NCBI GenBank assembly: GCA_029959085.1 | Contig: JARWIR010000016.1 | Location: 22,143,499-22,207,498, forward strand | DNA from: Nemophila menziesii | Lineage: Eukaryota; Streptophyta; Magnoliopsida; Boraginales; Hydrophyllaceae | Direction of reading: 5' to 3' | DNA: 64,000 bases | Shown: in pieces, positions 21,816 to 31,740 of the stretch | Layout: the number at the start of each line of letters is the position of its first letter | Numbering within the stretch: position 1 is the first letter of the stretch | Program-made: the position numbers and the translations under genes | Notes under the pieces: model-generated | What the model saw: only the letters and a program-made list of their open reading frames with translations | The model's database searches: none | Told to the model about the DNA's origin: nothing

Positions 21816-23591
21816 TTAGCTATGATTTCTTGATGATCTTCCTCTATCCCATTCATCATCATATTCTGAATCTCTTTCTTTGTACCTATGATGATCTGAA
21901 TATTTCTCTCTATCATCTCTATGTTTGTCACGAGAACGATCTCTTGACCTTTCTCGATCGCGATCACGCTCACGATCACGTCTTTTTCTATCGGACCCAC
22001 CACCATCATGATCTTTCTCTCTTCGATTCTCTACTTCTCGATCATCTCTTACTCTTCGTTCAGATGAACCTGACCAATCACGTTCAGATGTTCTATCTTT
22101 TTCCTTTATACTCCCACCTTGCCAAGTTTCACCGTATTGATGATCTGACATAGCTTCATCTGCGTAACTAGATTCACCTCCTCGTATATTACCATGTTCT
22201 TCGTTACCCCATCCACTCATGTTCGGATCTGTCCACATACCCATGTGTCCACCATCCATGCCATTATTAGGCATCATACCCATACCATTCATAGGCATTC
22301 CTCGGTTGAAAAACGCTGGGTTTACATGAGGTGCTACACCTGGCATACCTACACCTCCTACAGGTGGGTATGAACCGAACATACCCGGAAATTGTGGAGA
22401 CGGATTACCCGGGAAGCCTCCATACCCGCCCATTCTTCCCATGGGCCCACCAAACGAAGGATCGAAACCTTGATTCATCATGGATTGAGGATGCATCATA
22501 GGTGGTGTAGGACCCATTCCTTGTCCGAAACCATTCGCACCTCGTCCACCCATTCCACCACCTCGATTCCTCATCGGACCACCCCTAGCCATCCCTTGAC
22601 CATTTCCTCTACCCCAATTTCCTCTCCCGAAATTACCCCTATTATTGTTATTATTATTGTTATTGTTGTTGTTATTATTATCTTGATAATTCCCACTAGC
22701 TACTATATTAGCTCCTCCAGGTTTACCCACTACATCTCCAGGACCTTTTCTGACAAGATTATTACCACCAGGGGGTATAGGTTGATTTCTACTTACTTGA
22801 GCTTCACCCATTTTTTTGATACTAAATGGAGATGCAAATGCTACAACACAAGGTCTTCCGTTAAACATATGACCATTCATTCCATCTTTACAAGTGGTAG
22901 CGTGTATAGGATCGTAAAATTCAACCTGGCAATACCCTTTTGATTTTCCACTTGCTCGTTCATCAAAAAATTTCACTTCTTTTACAGGTCCATACCTGCT
23001 TAACTCGATCTCAAGCTCAGCATCTGTTGTCCACCAATGTAACTCACCTACAAACAAGATCGTACCATTTCCTCCACCACCTACACCACCAGTAGCGTTC
23101 ATATTCATGCTTGGAACAGGTCCAGGACCATTCACGGGACCACCTACTTGTCTCATCATAGCATCAGCGTTATGCTGTGGAGCCACCATTGGTGGTGGTG
23201 GTGGTTGGGTCGGGATACTACTCGAAGGCTGCCCTAACTCAACGCGAAATCCACCACCACCGGTTGTTCCTGATCCAACAGTTCCTCTAAAATTACCTTG
23301 ATATCCTTCCACTCTTCCTGGAATTCTAGCCCCTAAACCCTCATCCTCAATTCTCTCGATCCTCTTCTCCTCCACCACTGGCTGCGGCTGGGGCAGAGGT
23401 GGCGCAACAGCTGGTTCTGGTTTCTTCTCGATCATCGGAGCTGCCATCCCTACATCCTCCTTTTTTCGAAGAGAATGAAGGAAATTCTCACCGACATTAA
23501 CATCGTTGTATAGATCTTCGTAATCGTCGTCCTCTTCTTCTCCGAGGAAGCCCTCGTCGACGACGGCGGAGATCGCTTCGTTAGCATCCAT
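21816..23591 (-). CDS. CFI68: CFIm68/CPSF6-like pre-mRNA 3'-end processing factor
   Basis: A 591-residue nuclear RNA-binding protein. In plants and animals this family is the large subunit of cleavage factor Im, which pairs with CFIm25 to define poly(A) sites. Seen in order: acidic block EEEDDDYEDLYNDVNVGENF (about 18-37), Pro/Gly-rich linker, one RRM (about 178-256) with RNP2 ILFVGEL, the signature LHWWTTDAELE and RNP1 GKSKGYCQVEF, a 13-Asn run (305-317), Gly/Met/Pro-rich repeats with GMGMM and GGPMG (about 318-460), and a strongly charged Arg/Asp/Glu/Ser tail (about 495-591) with RDRDRERSRDRSRD, the RS-like domain typical of the family. The whole coding region is one frame. The Arabidopsis counterparts are, from memory, CFI59 and CFI68; which of the two this matches cannot be decided here. 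The gene lies about 9.2 kb from its shorter paralogue, in the same orientation. Confidence 0.93.
   Translation of the reverse strand: MDANEAISAVVDEGFLGEEEDDDYEDLYNDVNVGENFLHSLRKKEDVGMAAPMIEKKPEPAVAPPLPQPQPVVEEKRIERIEDEGLGARIPGRVEGYQGNFRGTVGSGTTGGGGFRVELGQPSSSIPTQPPPPPMVAPQHNADAMMRQVGGPVNGPGPVPSMNMNATGGVGGGGNGTILFVGELHWWTTDAELEIELSRYGPVKEVKFFDERASGKSKGYCQVEFYDPIHATTCKDGMNGHMFNGRPCVVAFASPFSIKKMGEAQVSRNQPIPPGGNNLVRKGPGDVVGKPGGANIVASGNYQDNNNNNNNNNNNNNRGNFGRGNWGRGNGQGMARGGPMRNRGGGMGGRGANGFGQGMGPTPPMMHPQSMMNQGFDPSFGGPMGRMGGYGGFPGNPSPQFPGMFGSYPPVGGVGMPGVAPHVNPAFFNRGMPMNGMGMMPNNGMDGGHMGMWTDPNMSGWGNEEHGNIRGGESSYADEAMSDHQYGETWQGGSIKEKDRTSERDWSGSSERRVRDDREVENRREKDHDGGGSDRKRRDRERDRDRERSRDRSRDKHRDDREKYSDHHRYKERDSEYDDEWDRGRSSRNHS
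22635..22680. repeat. Asn-codon trinucleotide repeat
   Basis: An attattgtt-type triplet run on the plus strand encodes the Asn tract of the CFIm68-like protein. Such tracts vary in length between individuals. Confidence 0.85.
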
Positions 23592-24135
23592 TAGCTTAAA
23601 TCGATCTCTCTATCTCGTACCAAAAACCTAGGATTATGATTAGGGTTTTGTTTCCTATGATTTTCACAAATCAATTAGAAACATCCGCGCGTAAATAAAC
23701 AAAAATTAAGATGAGTTATTATTTAACTCACTTAAATTTAAATAAATGAAAATTCGAGGAGTGGATTTTGAAGTAATAATCAAAGTAGAAAGCCTAATCT
23801 GCAATATGTGTGGTTATAGAGCTGAGAAGTTACATTTTGTCAACGATTGATGATGAACAAGTTTTTGAAATTACGAGGAGATCCTTTTATTTTGTCATAT
23901 TGCACAAGAGGAAATTACAAATATGAGCCCAAAATTCTAAAACTTTATAAATTAAAGCCTCTTCACTTACTTCTACTAAATAAGTCTTTAGTTATATTTT
24001 CTGGTTTGCCCAATTACCTATATATCCTATCTATATTTTTATTTTTTGATACATAGGTACGTACCCAGTTGTGGTATATACGTGGGTACAGACCCAGACT
24101 GTTTACACGTGGGTACAGACCACTTATCTGTTTTT
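23592..24135 (-). promoter_or_regulatory. Upstream region of the full-length CFIm68-like gene
   Basis: On the minus strand a leader with aaaaccctaat (about 23640) and a CT/GA-rich agatagagagatcg precedes the ATG. The aaaccctaa element is common in promoters of plant housekeeping and translation genes. Two copies of acgtgggtacagacc occur at about 24079 and 24107. No TATA box could be assigned. Confidence 0.4.
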
Positions 24136-24566
24136 TAGTTGTCCAAATTGCAGATCTGTTCTGTTTTTTAGTTTTAGTTTTTAAACAACATTAGAATGAT
24201 TCATTATTAAACTTTTCTGATTCGATTACAGCTACAAAAGATATTATAAAAACCAAGAGTGAATAAGTTCAAAAATTTACTAAACAATCACACAAAAGAA
24301 AAATAACACTAGCTAAATTAATATTCTAGTACAACAATACGCAGATTCGATTGACGAAACAGAACAATAAGAAATAGCTTTTTCTCCTTGGTTCTGTACT
24401 CGTTGGGGCTGTACCCAGATGGGTCTATGCCCATTGGGTCTGTACCCATGGGGTTTGCCAATACCTGCAACAAAAAAAAAGGAAAAGAAATACAGAATAA
24501 ACATAATCAAAGCCACCACCACGAACGGACTTTGATACATAACAGATATGCAATTTGGACAACTTT
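24136..24566. repeat. Inverted repeat pair about 430 bp apart
   Basis: agttgtccaaattgcagatc at 24136 is the reverse complement, with one change, of sequence ending at 24565 (gatatgcaatttggacaact). Inside, gggtacagaccc-type phrases near 24090 face ggtctgtaccca-type phrases near 24440 in opposite orientation. This suggests a small foldback element, ends not proven. Confidence 0.55.
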
Positions 24567-25379
24567 AATCAGAATCTGGTGATGAAGGTGGGGAGCAGGA
24601 GATGAAAGTGCAGCGTCAGTGGGAAGGTGAGTTGTGTCGGTGGGAAGACAAGCTGTGCAACGACGGCGAATCAGGCTGTTGGTTATAGATCGGAGTTTGC
24701 AGCAGCAGCAATGGTGGGTCCAGATTCGTTGGTTTGCTGCTGTTTGGTGATGACTGTGGTGGTGGTGGCTCGATGCTGTTGGTGGTGGATCTGGTTCGCG
24801 CAGCGGAGTTCGGTGGTGGTCCTGCGCAGCGGAGTTCGGTGGTGGTCCTGCGCAGCGGAGTTCGTGGTGGTGGAGCAACAACGAAGGGTTGTGCATCAGA
24901 GCTAAAGCGGATTCGTTGGTGGTGCATCTGAGGGACGACATTTCATGGGGTGGCGTTTCATTGGGTGCAGCAGTAGTGCATCACTGGTGGGAAGGCGAGG
25001 GAGGGCATTTGCTGGGGGAGGTGAGGGAAGGTGTTTCATGGGGTGGTGTTTTACAGGAGAGAGAAGAGGGAGAGAAGAGAGGGGGAGCGGGGTGTGGGAA
25101 TGGAATGCAACATCTAATGGGGTTTTGGTTTAGGTTTTTAGGTTTCACTGTAATAAGCACTACTGGGAGGGCATTTTTGGTTTTTTACCCTCTTGTAACT
25201 ACTTAGTTATGCAGAGGACTGTTTTTATAAAGTGTAAGGTTGAGGGGGCCTCAATTTATAATTCACCCATTGCAATATATTATCCCTTGTATTTTGCCCC
25301 CTTCCCCCAAAATAATGGTATGATACATTATTTTTTATTATTATCATTTAAACATTAATCACATTGTCAAGGTAGAATA
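24567..25379. other. GC-richer unassigned stretch with GTG repeats
   Basis: GTG/GGT-rich DNA with frames open on both strands and no recognisable domain, followed by AT-rich DNA. It is similar in style to 1400-1960 but I could not align the two. Confidence 0.4.
24798..24872. repeat. 26-bp tandem repeat, three copies
   Basis: gcgcagcggagttcggtggt with its continuation starts at 24798, 24824 and 24850. The third copy has lost part of a GGT. A period of 26 shifts the frame between copies, which speaks against coding use. Confidence 0.9.
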
Positions 25380-27115
25380 TTTTTTCCCAACTAAAACCAA
25401 ATGTATTAAAAAGTTTAACCAATCCCTCAAGAGGGGGGTTATCAAGAGCATACAATCTAACTAACTGGGAAGGGACGAGAGTATCACAGTTGCTCAACCA
25501 TTTGCCACATATACGTTGTTTTGCAACCCAATTATCAAGTCCATTAGCTCCCTCAAAATAGAGGAGATAGACATATTACATAATCCTGAAAAATCATAAA
25601 TAGACTTAATAACATTACAAATGTTTGGATCCTTAATAGAAGCACCAGAGCTAAGACATTTGGTGATGTTAGAGCAATCATTTTCCACACACACTTCTAA
25701 CAGGAAAATCCCTAGCTGCTTCACATGCCTTGAAGACTCCTATAACTTCACCCTTCTTAGCTGTTTATGCTGCTATCTGCCAAACCGCACTTCTTAGAAC
25801 ATTACCATTAGCGTTTCTAATTATAATAGACATTGCAACCTTCTTGTCTTTGAAAGCTGCATCACAATTAATCTTGAACTTATCCTAAGTAGGTTGAGTC
25901 CAAGTTATTGTTTCATTAGAAATAAGATTAGTTTCCTCTTCAACTTGTAACACATGAAACCTGTTACTTAATGTAATGTTATTAACAATATTATTATTAG
26001 GTTTCTTCAGATTACTATTATAATCATCATTAGATAACACTTTCTCTTTTATACTCAAACCAATTCTCATAGCCATACAATTTGTCTTATTAGGGTCAAT
26101 AGCAGTACCATTATAAATAAAACTATTCCTCCCCTTCCATATACTCCAAGTAAATTACAAGGGAGTTCTATATTATAATTCTCATTGTCATCATTGTTCT
26201 TCACTTTTTTAACTAACTCAATGAACCACACATCAAATCGAGAAATAGTAGAAATATCAATTGTGATGTTCAAAGGAGAAGAGAAAAGAACAGCTCTTGC
26301 CCAAGGACATTCAAGAAAAATGTGCTCGCTAGCCTCAAGGTTAAGCATTACGAATCTTACATAAATTATCTTTCTACATTTCCTACTGAAAAGGTTAACT
26401 TCTGTGGAAATTAGATCATTATCAGTTTTCTACATGAAATTCTTAATCTTAGGGTTTCATTTAAGACTCCAAATAATTTTCCAAATCTCAGGGTCATTAT
26501 GATGAGATGAAGAAGGTTTTAAACTACTAAAAATATTGGCAACTCCTTCTTGTTATTTTTAAAAATATTATTATAAGCAATTTTGATATTGAGTTACCCT
26601 CATTGGATTTGTGCCAGTATCTTATGTCATGATAATCAAAACTAGGGATTGTCATGATTAAAATAGTGTTAGCTATACTGGTTTCAAATTTTTTGTTAAC
26701 AAGATCTATTTTCCAGGTTTTACCATCAGTGTTAAACAACTCATGAACCTTGTTAAGACTGGTATCCTTTGGTTTAATAATTTTGTTGATGTTAGTTATC
26801 CAAATATGTTCTTTGAGGACAATTTTATCACCATTACCAATTTTCCATTTAAGCTCATTCTTAAAGATGAATTTGCTAGCTAAAAGGCTTCTCCACCAAT
26901 TAGATGGTGAATATCCAAGTTTAGCATCTAAAAAGGACGTTTAATTAAAGTACTTCACTTTAAGAAGTTTATAAAAAGTTGAACCTTGTTTAAGGAAAAA
27001 GATACAAGCATGTTTACTAAGTAAAGCTAGATTTATAATGTAAATATCCCTAAACCCCATACCACCATCAAACCCATAAATGCATTCATCAAGTACTTAA
27101 ATAATTTAGCTCATA
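25380..27115 (-). pseudogene. 5'-truncated LINE, zinc-finger and RNase H part
   Basis: On the minus strand, from 27115 down: GGMGFRDIYIINLALLSKHA, then ELKWKIGNGDKIVL (near 26840), then the zinc-finger block with EASEHIFLECPWARAV (26067-26348), and RNase H with KINCDAAFKDK (about 25860) and CVENDCSNITKCL (25494-25724). Several frameshifts and stops separate the pieces. The endonuclease and polymerase are missing, as expected for a 5'-truncated LINE insertion. The 3' end lies near 25380 by an A-rich stretch in its sense strand. Confidence 0.85.
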
Positions 27116-27149
27116 CTAATGTTTAAAATAACTGAAATAAAAGATAAAG

Positions 27150-27876
27150 GATTCATAATGAATTATAGAAATAGAAAAACCTAATTAAAGGGTTGAGTAT
27201 TGCTGTTGTTGGAAGAAAGAATTCTCCAGCTTCAGCTCTTCTCTCTCTTTTTTGCTTCTCTGACTTCTGCTAAGCGTTGCCTCTTCTCTAATATGAATTG
27301 TGTGTAAAAACTGAAGTTAAAGGCCTTTTTATAGTGGAAAAAACGGATTGGGTTTTAAAAAGAAGGATTAGGTTAAATAGAATAAAAGCCCAATCCATTT
27401 AATGAAATCCCGTAACTGGTGACCAGCTGTAACTTTTGCGTCCGGACTCGGAATCACTTCGTTCAACTTGGAAAATCTTCCTGACTTTAAGCTATATCTA
27501 CCTCATTTTATGCTCCAAGGCTGAATCAGTGGCTAAGATTCTTGAAAACTGTGATTTGTGACAACATTCCAGATTTCATTCTCCACTAATTACTTCTTCG
27601 AATCAATTATTCTCGCCTTTGACTTCAACGCTTAATCCAAGACTTTATTTCCTGTTTCTTCTCCTTGTCTTGATATTCCATCAAATCATAAACCTAAGAA
27701 CTTTACACTAAAAATAAACGAATTAACGCATAAAAGCTCTAAACACAAATAATCCAAATCCAAGGGAAGAATCGTAATATGACCAAATAAGCTTAAAAGT
27801 CTAGTAAACAAGTCAAATAATTACCTAATTTGATGTCTCCTAAGGGCATATAATTAGAACAAAAAGGGAGACATCA
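27150..27876 (-). mobile_element. LTR fragment of the 'TGATGTCTC' family
   Basis: The minus strand begins TGATGTCTCC at 27876 and, 46 bases in, ends a matching GGAGACATCA, the same hairpin start seen in the solo LTRs at 31741 and 32465. A TATA box (actataaaaagg) stands near 27335. The 3' half (U5) is absent. It abuts the truncated LINE of array unit A exactly at 27877, so it interrupts the left end of the tandem array. Confidence 0.65.
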
Positions 27877-30800
27877 CCCCCTAATAGGGTCCGCAAGGAT
27901 GCTATGAACGCCATAATCTTGAACTGTTAAGGGATTAGGGCCCTTTTGACAGTGTTTACCATGAAGACCACTATCAACAAATTTAAGCTTGATATTGTGT
28001 GTTTCTTGGAGACTATGTTATGTGATCAAGATATTGTTTCTTTTGTTAATAGTTTGAATTATGATAACTGCTTTTTTGCTAACCATACCGAGATTTCTAA
28101 TTACTCTGGTGGTTATTTATGTATTGGGAAAAACTATCATATTTGAAATATACTGTTTCAAAGCTCCGGAACCTGATGGTCTCAATGGTAAATTCTACCA
28201 CTAATTTTGGGACATAATTCAATAAGACGTCTACAATAGGGTGCGAGATTTCATGAATAACAATATATATATTTGGAAAAATTAAATGGTACACTGATCA
28301 AACTTAAGCCTAAAGGGTTAACCTAGAGCAAGGTTGGAGATTATCGACCAATCTCCTGTGTAAATTTTGGATACAAAATTATTGCCAAAATACTTGCTAA
28401 CATATTACAAAAATACATGGTCTCTATCATCTCACCTACACAAACAATTTTCATTAAAGCGAGAGCGATCCAAGACAATATCTTAATAGCGTAGGAGGTC
28501 TACTTTTACATGAAAAGTAAAAGGAAAAACCCAAAACACGTGGCAACTATAAAACTGAACCGGGTGGATCAAAAATTGCATCATCACTATTTTGTTCCAA
28601 ATCAATATTAATGGGGATAGAATGGAAAAATCTACTCCGGGACGAGTACTAGGACAGGGGGATCTATTGTCTCTGTTTATTCTCTCAATGATGATGGAAC
28701 CACTAATCAGCATCTCAAAAAATAATATGACAAAAAATAAGATCCAAGGGATTCTCAGTACCAGGAATTGTCCCAAACTAACACGGTTTCTGTTTGATGT
28801 TTTTCTCTACATTGAAGATGAGGAAATCACTGCATTCCAGGGAAGTACCCATCTTTATTGTAAAGGCTCAAGTCACCAGATAAACTATACGAATTCGGCT
28901 ATGATTTATTGTGAAGACTCGCCTATTGATATTAGGAACTAGGTCTGAGAATACACTAATTTAGAAAAATAGAATATTTAGGGAAATACCTAGGCATACC
29001 ACTATGCCATAAAAGGTCCAAACTAGTTTCGCTAACCTGGATACCTGAAAAGATATTCAAAAGAGTTAAGGGATAGAAGGCCCAATTATTGTCCAATAAA
29101 AAGAAAGAAGTTCTCATTAAGGACATATTAAAAGCTATTCCATCCTACTCTATGACTATTTTTTCGTACACCGTCACTTTTGGTCGGAAGCTTATGGCAG
29201 CAATTTCAAAATTCTGGTGGAGCTCAAATTAGTGTAAAAGAACACATTGGCTCTCCTGGGAGAAATCAACCATTAGAAAATTTCTAGGAGGTATGGTAGT
29301 AAAATATTTCAAGATAATAAGCACATACATTCTAGGTGCACAAGCTTGGATAATACTCAATCAGCCTACCACACTTGCAACTAAACTCTTAAAGGTATCT
29401 ACTCCCCCAAGTCTGGTTTTTTGCATGTTAAACTGAGACATAGTGAGACCTATTCTTAGGCTATTATTATCAAAGGAAGGAACTTCATTCGAGAACAAGG
29501 AATTTACCAAGTTGGAATAGGGGAATATATTAACATATGGAGCGATAGATAGATCAAAATGAATTGGAAACTAGAAAATCCAATGGGTTGTAATCTGGAC
29601 ACAGTTTCACAACTTAGAAATAGAACAACAGTGGAATGGAATGGATAATTACTTGATGAAATCCTACCCCATCCAATTATAACGAAAATACTAAGAACCA
29701 GGTCTTATATTCCAACAATAAAGACAAGCTCGTCTGACTTTTTCATCAAATGGAGAATACGTAACAAAAACTGGATACAAAGTACTTAGAGACTTAGAGG
29801 TTATAAATGAACCACAACAATCGTCTAGATTTGAAAAAACAAGATCTAAACTATGGAAAGCCATCTGGAGCACCAATTTACCTACGAAAGTTAAGATTTT
29901 CATGTGGAAGGCTTGTAATAATGGTATACCAACTAACGAAACACTCTATAAAAGGAAATGATCGGATACGAGAGAATGTTGTTCGTGCTATAATAAAACG
30001 TAAAATGTGTTCCAAATACTTCTTAGTTGCCATGTAAGCTAGATAATTTGGCTGCCACAGAACTAAACATAAGAATACAGGAAAGCCATGAATCATAGCT
30101 AGGGGAATGGATATTAGGTGTATTAAAAACCTACACAGGTTGAGGTTGGGATGGATGCAAAGTGATATCATTTATTGGGATGCAGATTTGGAACATTTGG
30201 AAAGCAAAGATGAAAGGCATCCACAAAAATGAAGATATTTTTGATGATGATGTGATTAATTCAACCAACTTGTCCATGGGAGAACTTTTTGGGAACAATT
30301 GGAGGGAAGTGTTGGAGGGAAGTGTTGGACAAATCTCACGACATGGGGAGGAAAGTAGACCAGTGGTAGAGCCAAGTTCAGATGTCATATTTATATGCGA
30401 CCCTTCATCCAAAAGTGTGTATGAGCCCACACAGTTAGGTATTGTGCAAATCGTGAGGAATACAGGGAAAAGCAAGAGTTACAAAAAATAAACAATGGCA
30501 CATCATGCCATAGAAGGAGAAGCGAAAGCCGTTTTAGAAGTCACTAAGCTTTATAGAAACTTCAACAACTTAGTGAAAACAATCTTCTCGGACAACCTTA
30601 AGGTTATTCAAGGTATCAGGCATCTTTCAGCTGCAAACAGGAGAATCCGTCAGACGCTAAGGAGAATTAAGGAGGTTGATGGTAATTACAGGTGGATATG
30701 TTTTCAATTTATTCCAAGGTAGCACAACGGGTGGACGGATAGACTTGCAAAATCCGCTAGACAGAGAGCCATCATTTACCACACGGCCAGTACTCGTGAT

Positions 30801-30880
30801 CAGACTGAGCTCTTCAGCAAAATAGGGATCGGCTAACAAGGTCCCACGACATTTCACTAGCAAGCAAACACGAAAAAAAA
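27877..30880 (+). pseudogene. LINE pseudogene, array unit A
   Basis: L1-type LINE broken by stops. Pieces: endonuclease start (LNC-GIRA-like, then TINKFKLDIVCFLETML, 27905-28145), a jump to the reverse transcriptase opening (APEPDGLNGKFYH, normally GPDG), DYRPISCVNFGYKIIAKILA, QDNILIA, LGQGDLLSLF, zinc-finger region, and an RNase H end (30495-30836, DRLAKSARQRAII). The middle and end of the endonuclease are deleted between about 28142 and 28150. In this copy the catalytic YGDD box present in the other two units is destroyed (RFLFDVFLYIEDEE). It ends in an A run near 30872. Confidence 0.88.
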
Positions 30881-31740
30881 ACTAAATAATAAAAATGCAA
30901 TTTAATCAAGGACCAATACAAGTTTTTATATACATCAGAGATTTTTCTTATGCACGTGGTCTTATTTTATGAAAATTAATATATTTATAAAATTATCATT
31001 CGGTTATGGTTAAAAAACCATAAAAAATGTTTCAAAAAACGACACCAAATGATGCGGTTATGGTTTGTAAATATGTAACCGATGGTTAAAACCATTAGGT
31101 TATGGGTTTTAATAAAAAAATGGTTATGGTTTATATTATTTTTGCATAAAACCGAATCGTTGTCATACCTAATCAAGATAGTTAAATACTAGTAAAAATA
31201 CAATATATGTGATTATTAAAGAGAAAAAGTGATTTCGTTAAAGAAGCGTTATAGAATCTCGGCTACGTATATATGCTTAATTCACCTTTATAATTAGAAT
31301 AGTGATTAAGAAGGACAAGTGCATACTAGCAGACCAAGCTATATCTCTCATCTCCATTTTTAGTATTTTATTCGCATTAGTTTAATTATTTTCTTTTATA
31401 TATCTTATTTGAAAATGTAACAAATATCTCTTTTAATTTATATTTATATTTTAACATTTAATCTCTACTACACTTCCTCATCTAAACACGAGTCTGAACT
31501 AACAGACTAAATCCCTGCGAACGAATTTTATTCATCAACTATAAAATACATACGATATATGCACTTGTGGTGGGTTTCTCGTGGTAGTATAAGGTATTGG
31601 TTCTTTTATTATCATTTATATATCACACCTTTTCCTCCACCAAAAATGCATTAAAGATAAATTAAAATAAGATTAATAATTAACTAAAGACTAGAATATA
31701 GATTAACTAAAGTGATTAGGTGAGAATATAGCTTGAGAAC
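30640..31740 (+). repeat. X1 segment, unit A: LINE 3' end plus LTR 3' fragment
   Basis: After the LINE tail comes a stretch rich in ggttatgg / aaccat inverted phrases (30990-31165), then a 3' LTR fragment of the TGATGTCTC family (about 31310-31648: gcatactagcagacc, ccctgcgaacgaa, ending tcctccacca). The same succession recurs in X2 at 37042. Unit B equivalent: 45117-46217. Confidence 0.75.

Noticed and set aside
22392..22943. 183-codon open frame on the plus strand
   Set aside because: It is the shadow of the CFIm68-like gene on the opposite strand; its composition follows the Gly/Met/Asn-rich coding sequence there.
24507..24941. His/Pro-rich minus-strand frames of 103 to 144 codons
   Set aside because: They are low-complexity readings of GTG repeats and of the 26-bp repeat, which shifts frame from copy to copy.
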